A program made the position numbers and the translations under genes. Shown here in pieces: positions 38,464-47,816 of a stretch of 64,000 nucleotides of DNA; within the stretch, counting starts at the first letter, position 1, and each line of letters opens with the position of its first letter. The notes beneath the pieces are model-generated. The model had not been told where the DNA came from, did no database searches, and worked only from the letters and a program-made list of their open reading frames with translations. The stretch comes from Flavobacterium sp. (GTDB lineage: Bacteria > Bacteroidota > Bacteroidia > Flavobacteriales > Flavobacteriaceae): NCBI RefSeq assembly GCF_039595935.1, contig NZ_JBCNKR010000006.1, forward strand, positions 1,832,001 through 1,896,000, in the 5' to 3' direction.

Positions 38464-38805
38464 TTACTTATAAGTTTTTCCTTCACATTGCCAAGATAAA
38501 GAAAGAATTGTGTCCTTTTTATGAATACTAAAGAGTACTTCTCCTTTTTTTTTGATTATTGTGTCTCCAATTGAAATAAGATCGTTGTATTCACTCCATC
38601 CATCATTTTTATATTCAATTTTTTGACCGGTTGTAGGATTAATTCCTTTAATGTTAAATCTATAAAATCCTGTATTCGGCATATCTTGAACTATAATAAA
38701 AAACTCATCTTTTTTTCTTTTTTCAAATAAGCTTTTACAATCTGCTTTTAAACAAGAGTTGAATATTAAGAAAGATAAACTCAAAAAATAAAAATGGTAC
38801 TTCAT
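38464..38805 (-). CDS. Small lipoprotein, unknown function
   Basis: The 113-residue protein has a signal and lipobox (I-F-N-S-C, Cys18). The rest is a compact beta-rich segment with T-G-F-Y-R-F-N-I-K-G and W-S-E-Y-N-D-L-I-S. I do not recognize the family. It is the last of three small minus-strand genes and lies convergent to the glycan region. Confidence 0.65.
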   Translation of the reverse strand: MKYHFYFLSLSFLIFNSCLKADCKSLFEKRKKDEFFIIVQDMPNTGFYRFNIKGINPTTGQKIEYKNDGWSEYNDLISIGDTIIKKKGEVLFSIHKKDTILSLSWQCEGKTYK

Positions 38806-38912
38806 TTTTACTTTGTTTTTAGAATTATAAAATATTGTTCTAGATTTTTATTTCCTCGCAGGTGTAAATATTTTGATTGAGGTTCCAAAGGATATAGCAT
38901 TGATATGTTATT

Positions 38913-39170
38913 TTAGAATGATCCTATTTTGTCGTTTATTTGATCTATTATAAGTTCAATTCTAAGTCCAAAATTGTTTATTTCACCATCCTCTCCAATA
39001 CCTTTTTCTGCAATTAAATCGCTTAAATTATCTAGCAATAATTCAAATCCCAGAAGATCACTGCTTATCAAAATAGAATAATCATTATTTTCGATAAAAT
39101 CTACAATGTTTGGTAAGAGATTATTTTGAATTAATAAATCAAAATCTTGCTTTTCTATTTCTATTTTCAT
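38913..39170 (-). CDS. Small acidic protein, unknown function
   Basis: This 85-residue protein is acidic and has no signal or membrane segment. It looks mixed alpha/beta (F-D-L-L-I-Q-N-N-L-L-P-N-I-V-D-F). Size and acidity resemble many immunity proteins, but no family is recognized. It sits between two lipoprotein genes. Confidence 0.55.
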   Translation of the reverse strand: MKIEIEKQDFDLLIQNNLLPNIVDFIENNDYSILISSDLLGFELLLDNLSDLIAEKGIGEDGEINNFGLRIELIIDQINDKIGSF

Positions 39171-39207
39171 GCTTTTTATCTAACCTATGATATTTTAAAT
39201 AAAAAAA

Positions 39208-39819
39208 TTATTCTTCAGTAAACGAAGTCTTATCATTTATAATTTCTCCTGTTTCGCCATCAATTTTCATAATTCTGGTTTCTGATATTGTAGATATTTG
39301 TATTAAATAACAATTTCTATTTATAAAATAAAATCGCTTATAAGAAGACCTGCTTATCAATAATGATTGATAAGCATTATCATTAATTAAATCAATTTGA
39401 AACTCTTTTTTGAGCATTACAATTAAATTGTTTACTGTAAAATCAAATCCTTTATCATAATCTTTTATGCTTATTAAATTACCATTTTCGTCATATTTTT
39501 TCCAAATTCTAATTGGCATTCCATAAAAGACAGAAAATTGATTTAGTAATAAATGGGTTGTTTTGTTATAAATAAAAGTACTCTTAAAACTATAATTATC
39601 AGTAATTAATTCTTTTCTATAATGATCTTTTTCTTCATAAAGTCTGATAATAGTATCTTTTGAAAAATATTCATAAGTGCTGTCTTTTTTATTATCATTG
39701 AATCTTTTTAAATCAAATTTTTCAAAAGTTTTGGTATTTAATTCTTCATAATGATTTGTTTTTTTGTCATTACAAGATAAGAGACAAAATATTATAATTA
39801 TTATAATTATTTTTTTCAT
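39208..39819 (-). CDS. Lipoprotein, unknown function
   Basis: The 203-residue protein has a strong signal of Ile residues and a lipobox (C-L-L-S-C). The mature part shows W-K-K-Y-D-E-N-G-N-L-I-S and then D-F-T-V-N-N-L-I-V-M-L-K-K-E-F, a pattern seen in small Flavobacteriia lipoproteins often found near toxins. I recognize no function. It is co-directional with its two small neighbours. Confidence 0.65.
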   Translation of the reverse strand: MKKIIIIIIIFCLLSCNDKKTNHYEELNTKTFEKFDLKRFNDNKKDSTYEYFSKDTIIRLYEEKDHYRKELITDNYSFKSTFIYNKTTHLLLNQFSVFYGMPIRIWKKYDENGNLISIKDYDKGFDFTVNNLIVMLKKEFQIDLINDNAYQSLLISRSSYKRFYFINRNCYLIQISTISETRIMKIDGETGEIINDKTSFTEE

Positions 39820-39900
39820 TAGAAAATAAATTTTTAAATCATTTTAAAATTGGAAAAAATAGAAGAAAACCTATTTAATCAACTTTCCAATTAATAAAAA

Positions 39901-39939
39901 TGGTTTGAAAAACTTAAGTGTAATTCAAACCATTTTTTT
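39901..39939. terminator. Bidirectional terminator between MscS gene and small lipoproteins
   Basis: TGGTTTGAA (39901-39909) pairs with TTCAAACCA (39924-39932), with A and T runs on the flanks. It lies just after the MscS stop on the minus strand. Confidence 0.75.
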
Positions 39940-39944
39940 AATTT

Positions 39945-42281
39945 CTATGTCGAAAAGGTCAATCCTTTTGCCTTAAAACTACTAAACAAAACTTGTTTAG
40001 CTGTACTTATAGTTTCTTCAGTTCTGTAAATACTGCACCAGAATTTAATCTGTATTTTGAATTTTCCATCAGAAATAGAATTGTAATAAATTTGAGATGG
40101 TTTGGTATTATTTACTAAAGGAAGACTTTCAAGTGAACTTAAAATAGTCGCATTTATATCTTCTGGGGCAGTATCACCGCTAATTTCAATAGAAAGATCA
40201 ACCAGTTTAAAATTGTCAGTATAAGTCCAGTTAGTAATGTTTTGAGATAACAAATTTCCATTCGGGATAATGATTTCGGCACCATTTGGAGCATTGATTT
40301 TGGTTGTTCTTAATCCCATCGATTTTACACGTCCAGATTCGGAACTAATGTCTACAACATCTCCAATTTGAATTGGTTTATCAAAAATCAAAATAATACC
40401 CGAAACGAAATTATTTACGACATTTTGAAGTCCAAGTCCAACACCAACTCCTAATGCGCCCAAAAGTATACTTAGTTTGTCTAAAGGCATCCCAGATGCT
40501 GCAACGGCCAAAAGATAACCCACAATCAAAACAATAAGTCTTGTAATAAGTAATTTAGAATGCTGCCTTTTGTTGATGTTTTCTTCATTTTCGTCTTCAA
40601 TTTCTCCAAAAAAATATGCTACATAATTCTGTAATAAATGTGCTGCCCAGACAATTATAAAAAACAAAACAATATTTCCTAAAGTAAAAGTGATGCTTCC
40701 GATGGTATTTGGGCGGCTCAATAAATTTCCGATAGAAGAACGTAAAGATTCCCAAATATTTAAATTGGAAGCGATCACAACCAGCCACATATAACTTATT
40801 ATAATTATAAATGGTTTTTTTAATGTATCGGATAAATTCTCGAAATCAAATATTTTTTCGATTCCACGTTTTACTCTTGTTGTATAAATTTGAAGGAGAA
40901 TGATTTCAAGAATTATTTTTAAAAGAACACTCAAAGCAACAATTTGTGTCAGCGAAATAAATGCAGTTAAGCTTAACATATTGGAAAGCGAAACTCTTCC
41001 AAAAATGTTATAAAGGATTGATAATCCATTTAATCCGATAAAAATGATACTTGCCCACTTAAAAAATCCTTTAATGTATAATTGGTCTTTTAAACTTTTA
41101 ATTTGAACCAAACCATATCGTATTCCCAGAATATTTATGATGATAAACGAACAACGTTGAAATAGTCCAACTTCAATAAAAAGATCCAGAAAACAAAGCG
41201 CAAAGAATAATCCAAAAAGAAGGAGCCAATTTCGCATCGATTTTCCAGACCAGTCATTTTTAAAAATAATAGTGAGTACAGCTAATGATCCTAATTGAAG
41301 CAGTTCTAAAAACAGGGCAGGAGCATATAAGTTTGTAACTATGGCAATGTTTAAACCTATTACAATTACAGGTAAAATTATACCTCGGTTTAAATATTTA
41401 AAATTAAAAAGAGAAAGATTTTCGGCATGACCGTTAGATTTTAAATATTTCAAATTACGTGAAATATACCAGGCCAAAAGTCCCATGAAAAAGCATAATG
41501 TAATTAACCCTCCGGCTTTATAACTTAAATAATAAGCGGCAACATTTTCTTCGATTATAACTTTTGCTTTAATGTTATGCGATACCACTTTTTTTGTATC
41601 CCTGCTCCATAAGGAAGGATATTCTTTTTTAAGAATGCTGATTCCGGATTTTTCCAGTTTTGTTTCAACGGTTGTCAAGGCATTCGAAACGGCAATTTTA
41701 TGCTCAACAGTGAGTCTTTTTTTATCATTTAAAATTCCCTGATTTTTGGTCATCAGGCTGTCCGTTTTTAGATATCTTTTTTTTAGATTAGCTAATTCTG
41801 TTTTGAATTGTTTTCTGCGAATAGTATCTTTTATTAGTGTAAATAAAGTCTTGTCTTTACGCAGATCAATAATTTTGCTTTTAATTTTTTCAAGATTTGC
41901 ATTTCGATGATCAATGGCTTTATTTTGATCGTTTAATTCCTGTTCGATTTCTTTCAAAACAATACGATACATCTGTTGGTTTCGTACATTCGGATTTGCA
42001 CCTTTTAAACTTGCTAATATTAAGTCAAGTTTACTTTCGGTTCTTTTAATTTCTCCAAATAAGTGAAAAGTGTTTCCTTCGAATTCGGCATCATTTGCAG
42101 CAGATTGCAAAACGTCTCCGGCTTTTTCAATAGACATTAAATAATCGCTGTCTGTTGTAGTTTCTTCGAATAATTTTGACTTGTTTTCTGTTTTTGAAGT
42201 TGGAGTTTGAGAGTATGAAAATGATACAGAAAACAATATCATTAGTAAGGCGGATAGGTAAGAATTTCTTTTTGAATTCAT
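39945..42281 (-). CDS. Large MscS-family mechanosensitive channel
   Basis: The 778-residue protein has a signal peptide (about 1-24), a periplasmic coiled-coil region (about 30-240), about eleven membrane helices, and an MscS core in the last 220 residues: L-G-A-L-G-V-G-V-G-L-G-L-Q pore helix, then D-K-P-I-Q-I-G-D-V-V and N-A-P-N-G-A-E-I-I-I-P-N-G. It resembles the large MscK/YbdG-type channels that release solutes on osmotic downshift. It borders the tail locus but shows no link to it. Confidence 0.92.
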   Translation of the reverse strand: MNSKRNSYLSALLMILFSVSFSYSQTPTSKTENKSKLFEETTTDSDYLMSIEKAGDVLQSAANDAEFEGNTFHLFGEIKRTESKLDLILASLKGANPNVRNQQMYRIVLKEIEQELNDQNKAIDHRNANLEKIKSKIIDLRKDKTLFTLIKDTIRRKQFKTELANLKKRYLKTDSLMTKNQGILNDKKRLTVEHKIAVSNALTTVETKLEKSGISILKKEYPSLWSRDTKKVVSHNIKAKVIIEENVAAYYLSYKAGGLITLCFFMGLLAWYISRNLKYLKSNGHAENLSLFNFKYLNRGIILPVIVIGLNIAIVTNLYAPALFLELLQLGSLAVLTIIFKNDWSGKSMRNWLLLFGLFFALCFLDLFIEVGLFQRCSFIIINILGIRYGLVQIKSLKDQLYIKGFFKWASIIFIGLNGLSILYNIFGRVSLSNMLSLTAFISLTQIVALSVLLKIILEIILLQIYTTRVKRGIEKIFDFENLSDTLKKPFIIIISYMWLVVIASNLNIWESLRSSIGNLLSRPNTIGSITFTLGNIVLFFIIVWAAHLLQNYVAYFFGEIEDENEENINKRQHSKLLITRLIVLIVGYLLAVAASGMPLDKLSILLGALGVGVGLGLQNVVNNFVSGIILIFDKPIQIGDVVDISSESGRVKSMGLRTTKINAPNGAEIIIPNGNLLSQNITNWTYTDNFKLVDLSIEISGDTAPEDINATILSSLESLPLVNNTKPSQIYYNSISDGKFKIQIKFWCSIYRTEETISTAKQVLFSSFKAKGLTFST

Positions 42282-42360
42282 AATAAATTTGGTGATTTAG
42301 GGTCTCCAAATTTAATTGTTTTTTGGTTAGGATAAAGGTTCTTTTTATAAAGCTTTTAAT

Positions 42361-42831
42361 CTATTTTTCTGTATGATATTTAGGATCAATTGTTATCAAA
42401 AGTCTTTTGAAAAGTTGTATTAAACGATTTCTTATAGACTTTAATATCAATGTCATGGCGTCAAAATTTTCGACTTCTTTTTTGGTTTTTATGGCAATTA
42501 TGTTACTTATAATTGAAATACCATCACTTACAATAAGTAAATCCATAACAACAGTTACGAACCACTTAAAATTATAATTAAGCCCTATGCTCATTAATGC
42601 TAAGGCTGTTGGAATAAGTAAAACGGCTAATTTGGAAACAAAACCTACAGCCAATTTTTTAAAACTAAAAGAGTTATTTAATACAATAGTTTTGGTTACG
42701 CCGAGAAAAGTATCTATCATCATTAAAAAAAATAATACTTTGACAATTTCTGTATCCATTTCTAAATAAATAAAAATGGCATATAACAGTAGTTTTAATT
42801 CATCTGAATATTCTAAAATTTTCTGTAACAT
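42361..42831 (-). CDS. Phage holin family protein
   Basis: The 156-residue protein has about three to four hydrophobic helices and ends in a basic tail. D-T-F-L-G-V-T-K-T after the first helices is the signature of the phage_holin_4 (toxin secretion/lysis holin) family. Holins make the inner-membrane hole that lets endolysin reach the wall and releases tail particles. It is the last gene of the tail locus and is separated from the fibre gene by a terminator. Confidence 0.85.
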   Translation of the reverse strand: MLQKILEYSDELKLLLYAIFIYLEMDTEIVKVLFFLMMIDTFLGVTKTIVLNNSFSFKKLAVGFVSKLAVLLIPTALALMSIGLNYNFKWFVTVVMDLLIVSDGISIISNIIAIKTKKEVENFDAMTLILKSIRNRLIQLFKRLLITIDPKYHTEK

Positions 42832-42871
42832 TAGTTTTGGGTTTTAAAGGTTGTTTTTGGGGTAGATAAGA

Positions 42872-42903
42872 AATCTTTCGGGATATTATAGTCCCGAAAG
42901 ATT
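42872..42903 (-). terminator. Terminator after the collar fibre gene
   Basis: AATCTTTCGGGA pairs with TCCCGAAAGATT around a short AT loop, about 22 bp after the fibre stop on the minus strand, and TTTCTT follows. The holin gene lies beyond it, so it depends on readthrough or its own promoter. Confidence 0.8.
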
Positions 42904-42924
42904 ATTGCTTATTATGAATTGTTT

Positions 42925-44757
42925 TTATAAAGAACTTATTGTTATGACAGATTCAGGAGAGAAATCTGATTTGTTTCCGCTAGAATCGACTGCCCTAACT
43001 TTGTATGCATGTGTTTGGTTTGCTAAACCTGTATCAGAAGAGTAAGTATTACTAGTTGTTTCAAATAGGAAAAAAGCAAAACCGTCTACACTACGCCATA
43101 ATTCATAATTTATAGGATTTACATCAGTAGAAGTACCCCATTCAAGTCCAATAAGACCTTGGCCTTGTGTGTAGGAGTGCAAATATGCGGGAACTGTCGG
43201 AGCTGTTGTATCTATAGCTTGTGTGGTTACATTTATAGAATTACTTGGTATTGATGAATTTCCAGCAGCATCTTTGGCTATGACATGAAAACTGTAAGAT
43301 GTTCCAGAGGATAAGCCTATAGCATTATAAGACAAAATATTACCCAATTCAGCTAATGAAATATCGTTTTTAAAAATTTGATAATTCGTTACAGCTTCAT
43401 TATCAGTAGCTGCTGTCCAGTTTAAAGATAAACTTGTAGTTCCAATGTTTGAGGCTGTTAAATTAGTTGGACTTGTTGGTTTTGTTGTATCGCTTGATTT
43501 TCCTGTATATTGTATAAAATAAATTACTCTGTAAGGGTTCATAATTGAGAAAGGCAAGCCTCCTCCTCTTGAACCTGTTTTTTGAGTATCTGTCGAAGTG
43601 CCTGTGTTATCTAGTGGTCTCTCAGATCCTCCACCAGCAGCATTTTTTTTATTATAAGCAATATCATGGTCGTGAGGAGGCAATTCTTCTATCAATAAGG
43701 TTTTTTCCTTATTACCACCATAATTCAACAATGTATTAAATGTTGAATCATTAGTATCAAACCCAACGGGCATCCTACCTTTTAAAGGTGTATATTCTTC
43801 CCAGCCTTCAGGAAATGGAGCCGGTTTACCCCAAATTGCGACCATTCCGATTGGTATAGTAGATACTGGTTTGTTTTCTAAAGCTGTAATGCGATTCAGT
43901 AAAGAATCTATAAGTGTACTGCTTTTAATAACCTGATTTGCATTGTCTAACACCAGTAGCGAACCGTTAGAATTTGTATTGTTTAAATTATCAAAATATA
44001 CTTTTCCTCCAATGTTAGTGTTTTCCCAATCCGCTCCATAATTAATATTAAGGCAGGTAGTTGACGCGGTACTATTGTCTACTAAAGCTCTTCCTAAATA
44101 ATTGCCAGAATGTTTTAAACCTCTTTTAGTTTCAGATCCAAAATTAAAGCTTGCTGTTCTTACATTTGCTGTATTACTTTCTTTTATGTCTAATTTTGAT
44201 AATTGATGAGTTCCCAGATCCAGATCTCCCTGCATTGCTTTTGAACCATTAAGCGGAAGATAAGATTCATTGATTAGATTAATACTTTCTTGAATTGTTT
44301 GAAGATCCTTAACGACAATAAAATTTCTTAAATCATAATAATATACAGTTGAAGTATCATCATTTTCAGGCGCTTCTTGCGTATTATTATATTCTGTTTC
44401 AGAGATATATTCTGCTGAATAATCAAAGTAGGCTGTTTGCGAAATTCCGTTTCCATAAACTAAATTTGTACCTATTCTGGTCGTTTTTAGATAATTGGTT
44501 GCAGTTCCTTTTTGAATAGGATATAAAATTCCTTCCAGTTTTAATTCTCCTGTAGAATTAACTTCATATTGATATATTATAGTCCAGCCTTTTGTATTAG
44601 GAGTTGCAGCGGCTATAATATAATTGTTTTGTGTTTCAATACTAAAATGTCTTTTTAAAGCTTCATACAATTCAGATCTATAAGCTGTTTGAAGTCTCTC
44701 TAAAGTTTCCTGTTCAAGCGGAAATCCTCCCGAATGACTAAAATTTACTTGTTTCAT
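42925..44757 (-). CDS. Tail fibre with collar domain and two FN3 domains
   Basis: The 610-residue protein has an N-terminal part resembling phage fibre attachment segments, a central glycine- and asparagine-rich trimerizing stretch, a tail-collar domain (about 303-415; I-P-I-G-M-V-A-I-W, G-W-E-E-Y-T-P-L-K-G-R-M-P-V-G-F-D and H-D-H) and two fibronectin-III domains (423-514 and 515-610). It follows the gpI-like gene, as fibre genes do in P2-type tails. It likely binds a cell-surface receptor. FN3 at the tip is unusual but known for phage proteins. Confidence 0.85.
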   Translation of the reverse strand: MKQVNFSHSGGFPLEQETLERLQTAYRSELYEALKRHFSIETQNNYIIAAATPNTKGWTIIYQYEVNSTGELKLEGILYPIQKGTATNYLKTTRIGTNLVYGNGISQTAYFDYSAEYISETEYNNTQEAPENDDTSTVYYYDLRNFIVVKDLQTIQESINLINESYLPLNGSKAMQGDLDLGTHQLSKLDIKESNTANVRTASFNFGSETKRGLKHSGNYLGRALVDNSTASTTCLNINYGADWENTNIGGKVYFDNLNNTNSNGSLLVLDNANQVIKSSTLIDSLLNRITALENKPVSTIPIGMVAIWGKPAPFPEGWEEYTPLKGRMPVGFDTNDSTFNTLLNYGGNKEKTLLIEELPPHDHDIAYNKKNAAGGGSERPLDNTGTSTDTQKTGSRGGGLPFSIMNPYRVIYFIQYTGKSSDTTKPTSPTNLTASNIGTTSLSLNWTAATDNEAVTNYQIFKNDISLAELGNILSYNAIGLSSGTSYSFHVIAKDAAGNSSIPSNSINVTTQAIDTTAPTVPAYLHSYTQGQGLIGLEWGTSTDVNPINYELWRSVDGFAFFLFETTSNTYSSDTGLANQTHAYKVRAVDSSGNKSDFSPESVITISSL

Positions 44758-44802
44758 TTTTATAAAATTAAATGTCTGTTGTTTTTATATTTCTTTTTTA
44801 GT

Positions 44803-45462
44803 TTAATCTTGTGTAGAATAAGCAAAGCTTTCATAACTTTTACCAGCCAGTTTATAAAAGTTAAGAAGGTCATGATATTCTCGGGTTGCTATTTTAATAG
44901 CTTCTGATTGTAACTTGTAGTTACTTTCTGTTGTCTCAATATCAATTGTTTTGCTTTTTATTATATCTGCTGGAATGAAGACTCTAAAATTGGCATAGTT
45001 TACCTTCGTGTAATCTTCTTGATGAGCTAAATAAACAGGTTTGTTGTTTTTGTTTTTATATTCTGTGTTTCTAAAAATCTGAAATAAGGGAATTCTTAAA
45101 AGACCTTTTTTTAGAGAACCATCAGCCAAAGTTTTATCTGGGTCATAATACTCCTTATGAAGATATAAGTATTGTAAGGAAGGCTTAATTGATTCATCAA
45201 TATAGATTAATCCTTCTAATCGTTTTTGTTCGATACTTAAATTTGGATTGTATTCTTTTGTTATGTTAAAAGTTTCATTGAGTACTTTTTCCAGATAAAT
45301 AACCTGTCCGGTATGCTGCATTTTGTATAGAATATCCTCATAAAGTGAACGAAGAGGAGTAAGGAGAACATTGAGCCAGTTAATATGTGTTTTTTTTCGG
45401 AGGATAGGAGGAACTAGCCATAATAGCAGTTTTTCCCACTTTAAAATAGTGTAATTATTCAT
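44803..45462 (-). CDS. Baseplate protein, gpI-like by position
   Basis: The 219-residue protein opens with L-L-L-W-L-V-P-P-I-L-R-K and N-W-L-N-V-L-L-T-P-L. This resembles the start of P2 gpI-type tail proteins in Bacteroidota. It lies between the gpJ-like and fibre genes, as gpI does in P2. It would help attach fibres to the baseplate. Identification is by position and pattern, so moderate. Confidence 0.6.
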   Translation of the reverse strand: MNNYTILKWEKLLLWLVPPILRKKTHINWLNVLLTPLRSLYEDILYKMQHTGQVIYLEKVLNETFNITKEYNPNLSIEQKRLEGLIYIDESIKPSLQYLYLHKEYYDPDKTLADGSLKKGLLRIPLFQIFRNTEYKNKNNKPVYLAHQEDYTKVNYANFRVFIPADIIKSKTIDIETTESNYKLQSEAIKIATREYHDLLNFYKLAGKSYESFAYSTQD

Positions 45463-45477
45463 TGTGTAAGTGTTTGA

Positions 45478-46545
45478 CTATTGATTATCTCGATAAAAAG
45501 TATAAGGAATGTAATTGATGTCAATAACAAGATTATCGAGATCAAAATAACCAGCATTAGGAATGAAATATTCAATATTACTTACATCAGATAATCCAGA
45601 GTCTTCACTACTATTTGGATTTTTTGCTGCAGAAGTTTGAACTTGTTTCAATATTGGAATCTTTATTCCTTCTGCTTTTTGAATGGCATCAACAAGATAA
45701 GTTTTGACAAAAGCGCCATTAAATTCTATATTTTTCAGATGATTTTTTACAGCATCCTCTACAGGAAATTCTTCCGGTTTTAATATAAGCGAACCATTAA
45801 CAGCATCTGTTTCATAATCCTCACCATATGCTGCCAGCTTAGCAGTTTCTTCTGCAGATAAAGATCGGCTTAAACTTTTTAGTTGATAATATTCAATATC
45901 TTTTGGATTAATTTTAATGGTTAAAGGATCTACATATACATTCAAATTTAATTTCAGAATATCTCCATCGTCAGAAGTGATATAAACTAAATTTCCAGCA
46001 TCTTTAATTTTAGCAATGTATTCTTTAAAAGCAAAAAGTTCGTTGGAAACATCAACTCTTGAGATTTTATCATCTTTTTCAGTGGCTACTTTTATGAAAA
46101 CAACACCAACTTTATTATGAAAATAATCAGAGAAGATTTCCTTCGGTTCTTTATTAGGAGTTAGAATTGTTTCTAAGTCAATTTCACTAACAGCACAATA
46201 TTTTATAATTTTTGATTTTTCTATTTCATCATCATTAAGGTTTGTTGTATCAAATTGATATGAACCATCTTTCCAGACAAGCGACATATTGTTGCTGGAT
46301 TCTGGAGTTAAAGGCAATCCGTAATGAAAATTTAAGGCCTGATCCCGATACCAGTTTAAGGTATGGGGCCTTGATATTAATGCATTTTTTTCTACTATTT
46401 TCTCATGTATCCAGATAGCAGTTGCTACTATGTTTACCCAAAGTCTCCAAATACTCGTTTTTGATTCTGTAAGGCCGTTTAAGGAAGGCTGTTTTCCTTT
46501 TTCATCCAGAATTTCATTCTGTATTTCAGCAATTGTGCGTGCCAT
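45478..46545 (-). CDS. Baseplate wedge protein, gpJ-like
   Basis: The 355-residue protein starts M-A-R-T-I-A-E-I-Q-N-E-I and continues W-R-L-W-V-N-I-V-A-T-A-I-W-I-H-E-K, followed by beta-rich regions. Position between the gp25/LysM pair and gpI-like gene matches baseplate J-like proteins. It would form the wedge that triggers sheath contraction. The family is divergent from P2 gpJ. Confidence 0.65.
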   Translation of the reverse strand: MARTIAEIQNEILDEKGKQPSLNGLTESKTSIWRLWVNIVATAIWIHEKIVEKNALISRPHTLNWYRDQALNFHYGLPLTPESSNNMSLVWKDGSYQFDTTNLNDDEIEKSKIIKYCAVSEIDLETILTPNKEPKEIFSDYFHNKVGVVFIKVATEKDDKISRVDVSNELFAFKEYIAKIKDAGNLVYITSDDGDILKLNLNVYVDPLTIKINPKDIEYYQLKSLSRSLSAEETAKLAAYGEDYETDAVNGSLILKPEEFPVEDAVKNHLKNIEFNGAFVKTYLVDAIQKAEGIKIPILKQVQTSAAKNPNSSEDSGLSDVSNIEYFIPNAGYFDLDNLVIDINYIPYTFYRDNQ

Positions 46546-46700
46546 ATATTAGTTTAGATATAGTTTAGCCTGTAAGACATGTATAATATGCTTATTAGGT
46601 AATTATTTATTTATGATTTTGATAAATACTGCAGAAAAGCAGTTTTGTATTTTAGAGATTTCTAAAAAGGAGAAGTTTTGTGTTTTTGAATTGTATTTTA

Positions 46701-47003
46701 TTAATAGATGATAAAATCATCTTCAATAATCATATAGTCGATTCCGGAGAAATTATCCAGTAAATATTGTTCTTCTTCACTAATTGAAGTGGCTGGTTTT
46801 AAATTTCTTGAATTATAATATTCAACAATGTCTTTTTTAAAAGCTTCTCTGCCTACTTTTAATTCTTTGTAAACAGAAATGTCTTCTGTAAGGTCAAATT
46901 TGTCATTATCTTCTAAAAGATCAAAGACTTTCTCAATACTGCCATATTCCTGTAAAGAGATGTCAAAAATGTTTTGGTTTTCTTGTGGTTTAATAGTTTC
47001 CAT
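46701..47003 (-). CDS. LysM/gpX-like tail protein
   Basis: The 100-residue protein begins with N-Q-N-I-F-D-I-S-L-Q-E-Y-G-S-I-E-K-V-F-D, a LysM-type helix-loop like tail protein X, and continues with a helical, acidic tail. Its start overlaps the gp25-like gene by 14 bp. LysM-like proteins bind the tail hub or tube. It is co-transcribed with gp25. Confidence 0.65.
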   Translation of the reverse strand: METIKPQENQNIFDISLQEYGSIEKVFDLLEDNDKFDLTEDISVYKELKVGREAFKKDIVEYYNSRNLKPATSISEEEQYLLDNFSGIDYMIIEDDFIIY

Positions 47004-47289
47004 CGATTTGAATGTTTTTTAGATCGTTGACATCTAGCGTTTTTACATGAAAGTTGTCATACGATAATTGTTTATCTATTTCGTTTTCTAGTTTTAGTCT
47101 TGAAGTTGCATCAGGACTGTTTATGTATTTTTTTATACCTACGCCAAGAATAGGAAACTCTTTGTAGCTTCCTTTTTGGGTTAATAATAAATGCTCTAAG
47201 TTTTGCTGATCGGCTTCTTTAAGAGCAAAATCTTTTTCTCCATTAATTTCAACTATTAATAAATCTTCGTCTATAATAAAATCTTTCAT
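46990..47289 (-). CDS. Baseplate wedge protein, gp25/GPW-like
   Basis: The 99-residue protein has the gp25 lysozyme-like baseplate fold signature by layout: early A-D-Q-Q-N-L-E-H-L-L-L-T-Q-K-G-S-Y, then P-I-L-G-V-G-I-K-K-Y-I. It is the first gene of an operon carrying LysM-, gpJ-, gpI-like and fibre genes. It is led by a promoter with the shared tail element at 47374-47444. gp25 proteins are wedge parts that join sheath to baseplate. Confidence 0.75.
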   Translation of the reverse strand: MKDFIIDEDLLIVEINGEKDFALKEADQQNLEHLLLTQKGSYKEFPILGVGIKKYINSPDATSRLKLENEIDKQLSYDNFHVKTLDVNDLKNIQIDGNY

Positions 47290-47373
47290 GCTTTTATTGA
47301 TTGTTTTTTAATTATTTTCCTGAAATGTTTGTCTTGAATTTTATAACATTCTACGAAATGAGATTTGTTATTA

Positions 47374-47444
47374 GATACTGTAAAAATAAACTATGTATCT
47401 TCTTTCATCAAGAATTTAAAGCTTAGTAATCAGTAGTTTCAGTA
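47374..47444 (-). promoter_or_regulatory. Tail-regulon promoter 1 (baseplate operon)
   Basis: The element CAGTAGTTTCAGTA (47431-47444, plus strand) lies 50 bp from the box TAAAAATA (47381-47388), which reads TATTTTTA on the minus strand and leads to the gp25-like start at 47289. The element is a direct repeat CAGTA with a 9-bp period. Same spacing and near-identical sequence as at 48957-49027. Confidence 0.75.
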
Positions 47445-47477
47445 AATTGTAACGGAGGTTTTTTGTCTTTTAGAATT

Positions 47478-47813
47478 TTACTTAATGCGCAGAATAATAA
47501 TATCAGTAATGATTTTAATAATCATTTCAATAATGTTATTTTTTATAGTATTGAGTTTGATTTTAGATATTCCCGCAGCCTGTAAAGCTTGTAAAGAGGT
47601 TAAATCTAACTGACTTTTTAAAAGCCATTCAAATTCTTCATTAGTTAAATTTCCTGAAGAATATAAAACTGTCCATCGTTCTAGTTTTTCTTTAGAGGCT
47701 TCCAGAAAAGCATTAAAATCTTTTTCTAACTGAGGTTTAAGGTCTTTATAATTTTTGGCAATAAGTACTTTTAATTCTGCTTTTAAAGTTTCTAATATTT
47801 TTTCCTTTTCCAT
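47478..47813 (-). CDS. Small helical protein in lysis cluster
   Basis: The 111-residue protein is helical, with a Lys-rich amphipathic N-terminus and a hydrophobic C-terminal helix (I-I-E-M-I-I-K-I-I-T-D-I-I-I-L-R). It starts 3 bp after the lipoprotein gene. Position after endolysin and lipoprotein suggests a role in lysis, for example inner-membrane spanin, but no family is recognized. Confidence 0.6.
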   Translation of the reverse strand: MEKEKILETLKAELKVLIAKNYKDLKPQLEKDFNAFLEASKEKLERWTVLYSSGNLTNEEFEWLLKSQLDLTSLQALQAAGISKIKLNTIKNNIIEMIIKIITDIIILRIK

Positions 47814-47816
47814 ATT

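Noticed and set aside
38404..42360. An attachment site or integration scar at the left end of the tail locus
   Set aside because: No tRNA, direct repeat pair or integrase was found there; only ordinary terminators.
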